Assembly (NCBI GenBank): GCA_021648375.1
Contig: JAKISW010000006.1
Coordinates: 38,258 to 102,257, forward strand
Length of the DNA: 64,000 bases
Reading direction: 5' to 3'
Source: Devosiaceae bacterium
GTDB taxonomy: Bacteria; Pseudomonadota; Alphaproteobacteria; Rhizobiales; Devosiaceae
The notes beneath the pieces were generated by a model. It did no database searches. It was not told the origin of the DNA and was given only the letters and a program-made list of their open reading frames with translations. Every line of letters starts with the position of its first letter. The stretch's first letter is position 1. The translations under genes were made by a program, and so were the position numbers. Shown in pieces: positions 8,264 through 15,361 of this stretch.

Positions 8264-9307
8264 ATGACTAACAGACGTAGTTTTCTAAAAAAAGCCGGGA
8301 TAGCCGGAGCGACAGGCGCAGCAGCGCTTTCAGCTCCAGCGGTTCACGCCCAGTCAATGATAAAATGGCGGATGCAGACCTATGCAGGTCCGGCCCTTGC
8401 CGCCCATGTTATCAAACCGGCCATTGATGCCTTTAACAAGGCAGCTAATGGCGAGATGGAAATCGAGCTGTTCTTTGCCGATCAGCTGGTTCCAACATCA
8501 GAACTGTTCCGGGCCATGCAGCGCGGAACCCTTGATGCGGTGCAATCTGATGATGATTCCATGGCTTCACCAACTGAAGTGACCGTTTTTGGCGGCTATT
8601 TCCCCTTCGCCAGCCGTTATTCGCTGGATGTGCCTGTGCTGTTCAACCAGTATGGGCTTGGAGAAATCTGGGAAGCTGAATATGCCAAAGTCGGCGTTAA
8701 GCACATTTCCGCCGGTTCGTGGGATCCGTGCCACTTCGCAACTGTTGACCCTATCCGCTCACTGGCCGATCTTAGCGGCAAGCGGGTATTCACCTTCCCC
8801 ACCGCCGGGCGCTTTTTGACCCAGTTTGGTGTGGTTCCGGTAACTTTACCATGGGAAGACATTGAAGTTGCCGTACAAACCGGCGAACTTGATGGCATCG
8901 CATGGTCGGGCATCACCGAAGATTATACGGTGGGCTGGGCAGATGTGACCAACTACTTCCTGACCAATAATATTTCAGGAGCGTGGGCTGGATCATTCTT
9001 TGCCAATATGGATCGCTACAATGAGCTGCCTGCGCATTTGCAGACCCTGCTCAAAATGGCAACCGACAGTTCTCACTATTATCGTCAATGGTGGTACTGG
9101 GGCGGTGAAGCTGATCTTCGGGTTAACGGCACCAAAATGGAGCTGACAACTGTGCCTGATGAAGAATGGGCAGAAGTTGAAGCTGCGGCTTTGGTTTTCT
9201 GGGATGAAATTGCTCAGGAAAGCGAAATCAAAGCCAAAGTGGTTCAGATCTTCAAAGACTATAATGATACCATGGTCAAAGCCGGACGTCCCTATCGTTA
9301 TGGCTGA
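8264..9307 (+). CDS. TRAP transporter periplasmic substrate-binding protein (DctP type), Tat-exported
   Basis: The 347-residue protein begins MTNRRSFLKKAGIAGATGAA, a twin-arginine signal (RRSFLKK) with likely cleavage after VHA. The mature part has the DctP features: DAFNKAANGEMEIELFFADQ, LFRAMQRGTLDAVQSDDD, and LSGKRVFTFPTAGRFLTQFG, where the arginine that normally binds a substrate carboxylate is expected. ATG 8264 was preferred over GTG 8258 because of spacing from AAGGAGG. The many tryptophans and acidic residues lining the family pocket do not identify the ligand. It resembles the 2-oxoacid/lactate-type DctP group more than the short sialic acid type. Confidence 0.93.
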   Translation: MTNRRSFLKKAGIAGATGAAALSAPAVHAQSMIKWRMQTYAGPALAAHVIKPAIDAFNKAANGEMEIELFFADQLVPTSELFRAMQRGTLDAVQSDDDSMASPTEVTVFGGYFPFASRYSLDVPVLFNQYGLGEIWEAEYAKVGVKHISAGSWDPCHFATVDPIRSLADLSGKRVFTFPTAGRFLTQFGVVPVTLPWEDIEVAVQTGELDGIAWSGITEDYTVGWADVTNYFLTNNISGAWAGSFFANMDRYNELPAHLQTLLKMATDSSHYYRQWWYWGGEADLRVNGTKMELTTVPDEEWAEVEAAALVFWDEIAQESEIKAKVVQIFKDYNDTMVKAGRPYRYG

Positions 9308-9315
9308 TAAAACGT

Positions 9316-9341
9316 CCTCTCCGGTATGTTACCGGGGAAGG
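9316..9341 (+). terminator. Hairpin after the TRAP operon
   Basis: CTCTCCGGTA and TACCGGGGAAGG flank a 3-base loop (imperfect stem, CCGGTA/TACCGG core). There is only a weak T-stretch (GTTTTTA, 9351-9357) further on. It probably stabilises the TRAP mRNA end or partly terminates. Confidence 0.45.
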
Positions 9342-9399
9342 CAACAAGGGGTTTTTAACTCTGAATACTGAGGTATTTACCCTTGAACTCATATAAAAC

Positions 9400-9423
9400 C
9401 TGCCCCGGTACTTACCGGGGCAG
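9400..9423 (+). terminator. Strong perfect hairpin between TRAP and glutamine-synthetase-like genes
   Basis: CTGCCCCGGTA (9400-9410) pairs fully with TACCGGGGCAG (9413-9423); in RNA the innermost pairs would open to form a loop. ACTTTTG follows. It shares the CCGGTA/TACCGG core with the hairpin 80 bases upstream, so the two appear related. It lies 23 bases before the next start, so it may be a terminator or an attenuator. Confidence 0.55.
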
Positions 9424-9446
9424 ACTTTTGACAGGAAACAATCATC

Positions 9447-10811
9447 ATGCCCGGAAATTTATCCTTCGACGATCTAAAAAAACAAGTTGCCAGCGCAGAA
9501 ATCGATACCGTTCTGGTTTGTCTTGTGGATATGCAGGGCCGGTTGATGGGCAAGCGTTTTCACGCTCGCCATTTTATTGATAGCGCCTGGGAGGAAACCC
9601 ATTGCTGTAATTATTTGCTGGCGACTGATTTGGAAATGGCAACGCCTGATGGTTATGCTTCAACAAGCTGGCAGACGGGGTATGGCGACTATGTGATGAA
9701 GCCTGATTTAAGCACGCTTCGCCCCGTTCCATGGTTAGAGGGCACCGCGATGGTGCTGTGCGATGTGCTGGATCATACGACCCATGAGGATGTACCCCAT
9801 TCGCCCCGGGCCGTGCTTAAACGCCAGATTGCCCAGCTGGAAAAAATGGGTCTTTCTGCCATGATGGCCACTGAACTTGAATTTTTTCTGTTCGCGAAAT
9901 CACTAGATGAAATCCGGGCCGACGGTTTTCAGAATTTAGAGCCGATCAGCGCCTATAACGAAGATTATCATATTTTGCAGACCACCAAGGAAGAGGCAAT
10001 TATGCGCCCGATCCGCAACCATTTGTATGCGGCAGGAATTCCGATAGAAAACACCAAGGGTGAAGCAGAGGCGGGGCAGGAAGAATTAAATATCCGCTAT
10101 GGCGCACCGCTGAATTGTGCGGATTATCACACCATTGCCAAGCATGCGGTAAAAGAAATTGCATGGCAGAACGGACATGCGGCGACTTTTCTTCCCAAGT
10201 GGCACAAGGACAGGGTTGGCAGCGCTTCCCATGTGCATCAGTCGCTTTGGAGGGGGGATGAGCCGGTTTTTTATGATGCAGACAAAGCCCATTGCATGTC
10301 TGACACCATGCGCTCCTACGTGGCGGGAATGATTAAATATGCACCGGATTACACTTGTTTTCTGGCCCCTTATATCAACTCCTATAAACGCTTTCAAAAA
10401 GGTACTTTTGCACCCACGGGCACCGCCTGGTCGGTGGATAACCGCACGGCGGGTTTTAGGCTTTGTGGAGAAAACACCAAAGCCGTCCGCGTGGAATGCC
10501 GAATTGGCGGGTCGGACATGAACCCCTATCTGGCCATGGCCGCCCAACTGGCTGCAGGCCTTAAGGGAATAGAAGAAAAACTCGAGCTGGGGCCGCCTCT
10601 AACCGGGGATGCCTATAAAGCGAAAACAGTTGACCACATCCCGGCCAATCTGCGCGATGCGGCCGAAGCCCTCAAAGGGTCACAAATGCTGCGTGAAGCC
10701 ATGGGAGATGATGTGGTTGAGCATTATTATCGCTGTGCCACGTGGGAAATCGAAGAATTTGACAAAGTGGTCACGGATTATGAAATAGCCCGTGGATTTG
10801 AGAGAGCTTAA
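9447..10811 (+). CDS. Glutamine-synthetase-family ligase (gamma-glutamylamide synthetase type)
   Basis: The 454-residue protein has the GS beta-grasp N-domain (about 1-115; VLVCLVDMQGRLMGKRF) and the catalytic domain: metal and ATP motifs ATELEFFLF, NTKGEAEAGQEELNIRYG, FLPKWHKDRVGSASHVHQSL, NSYKRFQKGTFAPTGTAW and VECRIGGSDMNPYLAMA. It belongs to the PuuA/IpuC/GlnA3-like branch, which usually joins glutamate to an amine, rather than true GlnA: the adenylylation tyrosine loop is not seen. With an alcohol dehydrogenase, aldehyde dehydrogenase and amidohydrolase nearby, it most likely activates an amine or amino alcohol as a gamma-glutamyl amide (inference). A GACAGGAAA ribosome site precedes ATG 9447. 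Confidence 0.88.
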   Translation: MPGNLSFDDLKKQVASAEIDTVLVCLVDMQGRLMGKRFHARHFIDSAWEETHCCNYLLATDLEMATPDGYASTSWQTGYGDYVMKPDLSTLRPVPWLEGTAMVLCDVLDHTTHEDVPHSPRAVLKRQIAQLEKMGLSAMMATELEFFLFAKSLDEIRADGFQNLEPISAYNEDYHILQTTKEEAIMRPIRNHLYAAGIPIENTKGEAEAGQEELNIRYGAPLNCADYHTIAKHAVKEIAWQNGHAATFLPKWHKDRVGSASHVHQSLWRGDEPVFYDADKAHCMSDTMRSYVAGMIKYAPDYTCFLAPYINSYKRFQKGTFAPTGTAWSVDNRTAGFRLCGENTKAVRVECRIGGSDMNPYLAMAAQLAAGLKGIEEKLELGPPLTGDAYKAKTVDHIPANLRDAAEALKGSQMLREAMGDDVVEHYYRCATWEIEEFDKVVTDYEIARGFERA

Positions 10812-10828
10812 ACTCAAAAGAGCCAAAT

Positions 10829-10876
10829 AGTTACAATAGTAACTGTTGACACACTAACTTAGGCAGTGCATATTTT
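10829..10876 (+). promoter_or_regulatory. Promoter with overlapping palindromic operator upstream of the toxin-antitoxin pair
   Basis: AGTTAC (10829-10834) and GTAACT (10839-10844) form an inverted repeat that abuts a consensus -35 box TTGACA (10846-10851). A CATATT/TATTTT -10 region lies 17-19 bases on (10869-10876). The layout suits autorepression by the antitoxin encoded 40 bases downstream (inference). Confidence 0.55.
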
Positions 10877-10915
10877 GCATGTAAAATCGAAATGCCACGT
10901 GGAAAGGACGCCGTT

Positions 10916-11347
10916 ATGACGAAATACGCACCTCTCGAAACGCATTTGCTAAGCAAAAGAAATAAATGCATTCAGATGCAGTTTTCTGACATCGAAGCTA
11001 TCATTGACGATCACCTCCCCCCCTCCGCCCGCAAACACCGTGCGTGGTGGAGCAACAACCCAAGCAACAGCGTTATCACTTACGCATGGCTTGAAGCCGG
11101 CTACAAGACCAGCGAAGTTGATTTAGATGGCGAAAAATTGATATTTCGCCGCGTAAAAAAAACCACAGACGCTGATGGCAACGGGGACAACGACCAATCG
11201 AAAAAGCGATTCCGAAGCCCTATTTTTGGATGTATGGCAGGAACCGTAACTATCCCGGACGATGTAGATATCACTGAACCAGCAATGCCTGAATGGGCAG
11301 AGATGATTGAAGAAAAGTATGGAAAAGATGGCTCGGATTTTACTTGA
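10916..11347 (+). CDS. Putative antitoxin of a PIN-toxin module
   Basis: The 143-residue protein starts with a domain (MTKYAPLETHLLSKRNKCIQ; then DIEAIIDDHLPPSARKHRAWWSN) that I recognise from small bacterial proteins, where the PPSAR-RAWWSN motif is conserved. After it the sequence is variable, with a basic patch at about 75-95 and an acidic C-terminal end (DDVDITEPAMPEWAEMIEEK) that could occupy the toxin active site. ATG 10916 was chosen over 10892 because GGAAAGGA lies seven bases upstream. Its last 20 bases overlap the PIN gene, the usual arrangement for translational coupling in type II modules. DNA binding by the N-domain is inference. Confidence 0.65.
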   Translation: MTKYAPLETHLLSKRNKCIQMQFSDIEAIIDDHLPPSARKHRAWWSNNPSNSVITYAWLEAGYKTSEVDLDGEKLIFRRVKKTTDADGNGDNDQSKKRFRSPIFGCMAGTVTIPDDVDITEPAMPEWAEMIEEKYGKDGSDFT

Positions 11348-11741
11348 TACCTGTACGGTTATTTGGACAGGAACTAACCGGGCCATTTCCACATCCGCAG
11401 CAGATATTATTGACGAATGCAGTGATAGAAACGAGACGCTGTTCGTATCCCCAATAACTGCTTGGGAACTCGGCATTTTGGTTTCAAAAGGGCGGTTTAG
11501 TTTTTCTATGGACATCGCTATTTGGTTCGAAAACTATGTTGGAAATGAAGCGGCAGAGCTCCTGCAACTTTCTTCCAAAACTCTGCTGGCTTCATCATTT
11601 CTCCCCGGGAATCCGCCAAACGATCCCGGAGATAGAATTATCATTGCAACCGCGCGCCAGCATGGCTTGCGCATCATGACCCGCGACAAAAAAATTCTCA
11701 ACTATGCTGACGCCGGACACGTCAACGCAATTGCCTGTTAA
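11328..11741 (+). CDS. PIN-domain ribonuclease toxin (VapC-like)
   Basis: The 137-residue protein is a compact PIN domain. The acidic residues expected in the metal site are D7 (LLDTCTVIW), E47 (TAWELG), D99/D102 (NDPGDRIIIATA) and D120 (MTRDKKIL). It belongs to the group of VapC-like proteins with the ending TRDKKILNYA. Such toxins cut RNA when the antitoxin is lost. ATG 11328 was chosen, with ATG 11319 also possible; both overlap the antitoxin gene. The pair sits inside a catabolic gene cluster between the ligase and aldehyde dehydrogenase genes, with no transposase next to it. Confidence 0.88.
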   Translation: MARILLDTCTVIWTGTNRAISTSAADIIDECSDRNETLFVSPITAWELGILVSKGRFSFSMDIAIWFENYVGNEAAELLQLSSKTLLASSFLPGNPPNDPGDRIIIATARQHGLRIMTRDKKILNYADAGHVNAIAC

Positions 11742-11759
11742 GGAGCTACCAAACACAAA

Positions 11760-13136
11760 ATGACAAAAACTCTCAAATGCATCTCACCCATTGACGGGTC
11801 AGTTTATGCTGAACGTGATATTATCAGCCTTGATGAGGCAAAGGCGGCAATTAAGCGCGCTGCCAAGGCCCAAAAACAATGGGGTCAGCTGCCCATTGAA
11901 AAACGCATTGAACTGGTGATGGCCGGGGTCGCAAAAATTGGCGAAATGAACGATGAAATTGTCACCGAACTGGCATGGCAAATGGGGCGGCCCATAAGAT
12001 ATGGGGGCGAATTTAGCGGGTTTAATGAAAGAGCCTCCTATATGGCTCAAATCGCCAAGGATGCCTTGCAGCCGATAATCGTGGAAGAAAGCGATGGATT
12101 TGAGCGCCGTATTGAGCGTGAGCCCTTTGGGGTTGTTCTGGTGATTGCGCCATGGAATTATCCATATATGACGGCCATCAACACCGTGGCTCCAGCATTA
12201 ATTGCTGGCAATGCTGTAATATTAAAACACGCCACCCAGACATTGCTGGTTGGCGAAAACATGGAAAAAGCCTTTATTGAGGCCGGAATTCCTGCCGATA
12301 TTTTTCAAAACATGTTTTTGGACCATGGCACCACTTCTGATCTGATTGCGGCCAAAAGTTTTGGCTTTGTCAATTTCACCGGCTCGGTGGGTGGCGGTAT
12401 CGCTATGGAAAAGGCGGCCGCTGGCACCTTTACATCTCTGGGATTAGAACTAGGCGGCAAAGATCCGGGCTATGTTATGAAAGATGCCAATCTTGATGCG
12501 GCGGTCGAAACCTTAATTGACGGGGCGATGTTTAATTCGGGCCAATGTTGCTGCGGCATTGAGCGCATCTATGTAACCGCCTCGCTTTACGATGAATTTA
12601 TAGAAAAAGCGGTGAAAATCGTTTCAGCCTATAAGCTGGGCAATCCACTGGATAAAGCAACAACTCTTGGGCCAATGGCCTCTTCTCGTTTTGCTGATGA
12701 GGTTCGTGCGCAAATTTCAGAGGCGGTTGCCATGGGTGCAAAAACCCATATTCCAAAGTTTGCCGAAGATGATGGAGGCACTTACCTGACACCGCAAATA
12801 TTGAGCAATGTCACCCATGATATGCGGGTAATGAAAGATGAGAGCTTTGGCCCGGTGGTGGGAATTATGAAAGTTAATTCCGACGAGGAGGCCATCAATT
12901 TGATGAATGACAGTGAATTTGGCCTCACCGCATCCCTTTGGACCAGTGATGTTGAACGGGCAGCGAAAATCGGTCGCCAAATCGAGACCGGAACCGTCTT
13001 TATGAACCGGGCCGATTATGTTGATCCGGCCCTGTGCTGGACCGGTTGTAAAAATACCGGACGTGGCGGCGCGCTTTCATCCATTGGCTATCAAAACCTC
13101 ACTCGCCCAAAATCCTATCACCTGAAGAAAATTTGA
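11760..13136 (+). CDS. NAD(P)-dependent aldehyde dehydrogenase
   Basis: The 458-residue protein is a full-length ALDH superfamily member that oxidises an aldehyde to an acid. Visible landmarks are APWNYPY (N133), the cofactor lysine LKHATQ (K156), FTGSVGGG (207-213), the general base E230 in LELGGKDP, and the catalytic cysteine in FNSGQCCCG (C264, flanked by two more cysteines). ESFGPVVG is near 360. It starts 18 bases after the PIN toxin stop and overlaps the next gene. It would act after the iron-type alcohol dehydrogenase at 13675. The substrate is not evident. Confidence 0.93.
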   Translation: MTKTLKCISPIDGSVYAERDIISLDEAKAAIKRAAKAQKQWGQLPIEKRIELVMAGVAKIGEMNDEIVTELAWQMGRPIRYGGEFSGFNERASYMAQIAKDALQPIIVEESDGFERRIEREPFGVVLVIAPWNYPYMTAINTVAPALIAGNAVILKHATQTLLVGENMEKAFIEAGIPADIFQNMFLDHGTTSDLIAAKSFGFVNFTGSVGGGIAMEKAAAGTFTSLGLELGGKDPGYVMKDANLDAAVETLIDGAMFNSGQCCCGIERIYVTASLYDEFIEKAVKIVSAYKLGNPLDKATTLGPMASSRFADEVRAQISEAVAMGAKTHIPKFAEDDGGTYLTPQILSNVTHDMRVMKDESFGPVVGIMKVNSDEEAINLMNDSEFGLTASLWTSDVERAAKIGRQIETGTVFMNRADYVDPALCWTGCKNTGRGGALSSIGYQNLTRPKSYHLKKI

Positions 13137-13138
13137 AC

Positions 13139-13678
13139 GTGAAGGCGGCTCGAATCATCAATTTTGGTGATAGCGAAGAAGCTGCACTCCTGCGTGCAAT
13201 TCTGGAACAACTGGGGCTAAGAGTGACAGTGGAAAACAGCGGAAACCCTGTCCACTTTCTGGAGGCACTGAATGAGTTTTTTCAAGTGGATTTCCTCATT
13301 ATTGCCGGACACGGAAAACAAAACGGGCTTTTTTTTGGAGAATTCATAGCAAGTGTCGATACAAGCCTGTTAAGGGATGGCTATCTGCCGGTTGACGAAA
13401 TCCGTGCGCAATCCAAGGGTGCGACTGTTATTTCGAGCGCATGCAGCACCGGAAATGCTGAGTTTGCTGCTGTGTTCCAAAAAGCGGGAGCCAATGCTTT
13501 TTTGGGGCCAGCGTCAGACCCGGATGGTGTTGCTGTGCCGATGATTCTGCATCAGTTTTTCTACAACCAAATCGTAGAAAAACAACCGCGGAAAAAATCT
13601 CTTATCAATGCTCAAGCAAATATGAACAAAGAAAACCAATTCGAACTGTTTGAATTTGGCAAAAAGGATATCTCATGA
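13139..13678 (+). CDS. Small caspase/CHAT-like fold protein inside the dehydrogenase operon
   Basis: This 179-residue protein has no family name I can give with certainty. It reads as a single alpha/beta domain with a His-Gly motif after a hydrophobic strand (FLIIAGHGKQNG, H58) and a cysteine after a second strand (VISSACSTGNAEFA, C102), 44 residues apart, followed by GANAFLGPAS. That His/Cys order and spacing is what clan CD peptidases (caspase, CHAT, gingipain) show. The C-terminal 35 residues are basic and then glutamate-rich. GTG 13139 was chosen (TTG 13133 also possible). The gene overlaps the end of the dehydrogenase frame closely and shares ATGA with the next gene, so it is translationally coupled to both enzymes. 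Its role, whether a protease or a non-peptidase, is unknown. Confidence 0.65.
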   Translation: MKAARIINFGDSEEAALLRAILEQLGLRVTVENSGNPVHFLEALNEFFQVDFLIIAGHGKQNGLFFGEFIASVDTSLLRDGYLPVDEIRAQSKGATVISSACSTGNAEFAAVFQKAGANAFLGPASDPDGVAVPMILHQFFYNQIVEKQPRKKSLINAQANMNKENQFELFEFGKKDIS

Positions 13679-14820
13679 AACTGTTTGGCAACTGGTCATA
13701 CCCAACAGCAATAAAATTTGGCGCCGGGCGCATCAGCGAAATTGATAAAGCCTGCAGCCAGAGTAATATAAAAAAACCCCTGTTGGTCACTGATCGCGGT
13801 CTGGCTGATCTGCCGATTACCAAAAATGCGCTGGCGCTTTTGGATAGAAACGGGCTTGGAAGTGCAATATTTAGCGAGGTTGATCCAAATCCCAACGAGT
13901 TAAATCTGGAAGCTGGTGTTAAGGCTTATAAAGCCGGTGGCCATGACGGGGTGATTGCTTTTGGTGGTGGTTCCGGACTTGATCTGGGCAAAATGGTGGC
14001 CTTTATGGCCGGACAAACCCGTTCGATCTGGGATTTTGAAGATGTTGACGACTGGTGGAGCAGAGCTGATGCCGATGCCATTGCTCCCATTATTGCGGTG
14101 CCAACCACTGCCGGCACCGGATCAGAAGTCGGGCGGGCCAGCGTTATTACCGACAGTGTTACCCATGTGAAAAAGATCATTTTTCACCCAAAGGTTTTGC
14201 CATCCATCGTTATTGCCGATCCTGAACTCACCGTTGGCATGCCAAGAATTATAACAATTGGCACCGGCATGGATGCGTTTGCCCATTGTCTTGAGGCGTT
14301 TTCATCCCCCCATTATCATCCCATGAGTCAGGGAATTGCCCTTGAAGGCATGCGGCTGGTAAAGGAATATTTGCCACGGGTCGCAAAAAATGCCGGGGAT
14401 ATTGAAGCGCGGGCGCATATGATGAGTGCAGCAATGATGGGAGCGACAGCATTTCAAAAAGGCCTTGGGGCAGTGCACGCCCTCTCCCACCCCATCGGCG
14501 CAATCTACAATACCCACCACGGTATGACCAATGCGGTGGTTATTCCGCCGGTTTTAAAGCTGAACCGACCGATGATTGAAAATCAGATTGGCGAAGCGGC
14601 CAACTATCTTGGAATAAGTGGCGGCTTTGATGGATTTTATGATTACGTGATGAATTTAAGAGCCGACCTTGGAGTACCGGACAAGCTTTCAGGGCTTGGA
14701 GTGGATACCAATCGCATCGCTGAACTAACCCAAATGGCTTTGAAAGATCCCTCATGCGCAGGCAATCCGGTAAAACTTACAGTGGAAAACGTCACCCAAT
14801 TGTTTCAGGACTGCATTTAG
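13675..14820 (+). CDS. Iron-containing (group III) alcohol dehydrogenase
   Basis: The 381-residue protein has the family NAD motif FGGGSGLDLGK (96-106) and PTTAGTGSEVG (143-153). The metal ligands D200 and H204 (GTGMDAFAHCLEAF), H268 (AVHALSHPIG) and H282 (NTHHGMTN) are all present. It interconverts an alcohol and aldehyde, and the aldehyde dehydrogenase two genes upstream would complete the oxidation. Its start overlaps the CHAT-like gene by four bases. No clear terminator follows. Confidence 0.93.
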   Translation: MKLFGNWSYPTAIKFGAGRISEIDKACSQSNIKKPLLVTDRGLADLPITKNALALLDRNGLGSAIFSEVDPNPNELNLEAGVKAYKAGGHDGVIAFGGGSGLDLGKMVAFMAGQTRSIWDFEDVDDWWSRADADAIAPIIAVPTTAGTGSEVGRASVITDSVTHVKKIIFHPKVLPSIVIADPELTVGMPRIITIGTGMDAFAHCLEAFSSPHYHPMSQGIALEGMRLVKEYLPRVAKNAGDIEARAHMMSAAMMGATAFQKGLGAVHALSHPIGAIYNTHHGMTNAVVIPPVLKLNRPMIENQIGEAANYLGISGGFDGFYDYVMNLRADLGVPDKLSGLGVDTNRIAELTQMALKDPSCAGNPVKLTVENVTQLFQDCI

Positions 14821-15074
14821 CCGCAGATATTCAAAACCCCCCTTGGAACGAATGCATGGATCAAAAAAACCAACATGTGGAAGTAAAATCTCATGGCCTT
14901 TCGACCTGTTTCTGTACACAAAACTATGGTCAAGTTGATGCGATTTTTGCTCGATATTCCGGTATTATAAAATCGAATTCAACATGCTCCAAGGCTGACT
15001 TTGCTGGATAAATTTACCAGAAACCATTGATACCAAAAGAAAAGTTTACTGTCGCGCCCTATTATGAAAATTTC

Positions 15075-15103
15075 TTGACAGATCAATCAGACTTGTTCAT
15101 TAT
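15075..15103 (+). promoter_or_regulatory. Candidate sigma-70 promoter for the ABC transporter operon
   Basis: In the 541-base gap 14821-15361 I see no credible gene. It contains TTGACA (15075-15080), a 17-base spacer and CATTAT (15098-15103), a near-consensus promoter. That leaves a leader of about 250 bases before the binding-protein start at 15362. The leader holds a GATTTTTTT...AAAAAAATC inverted repeat near 15156-15184 but no riboswitch I can recognise. GAGGAAATGTT supplies the ribosome site. Confidence 0.5.
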
Positions 15104-15361
15104 TGTTCACACTTTCCGCCTTTAGATTGACAAAGACGGAATTGCGGGGGGATGATTTTTTTGTGGAGGGAATTAAAAAAATCAATCTTCCATGCCTGAC
15201 GTAAAAACAACATCGTGGTTCAAAATTTTCCGGTGGAAAAGCAAACATAACCTGGCAACGATGTGATCGGCAAAAACGAATTGCGATCCAATAAATATTC
15301 AACCCAGGCGTTGAAGAGCTTAAACTAGACTAAACAAGCAAATAAACAATGAGGAAATGTT

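Noticed and set aside
14821..15361. Small genes in the gap before the ABC operon
   Set aside because: Frames at 14754-15011 and 15087-15302 lack ribosome sites and overlap the ADH gene or the promoter; taken as leader and promoter sequence.
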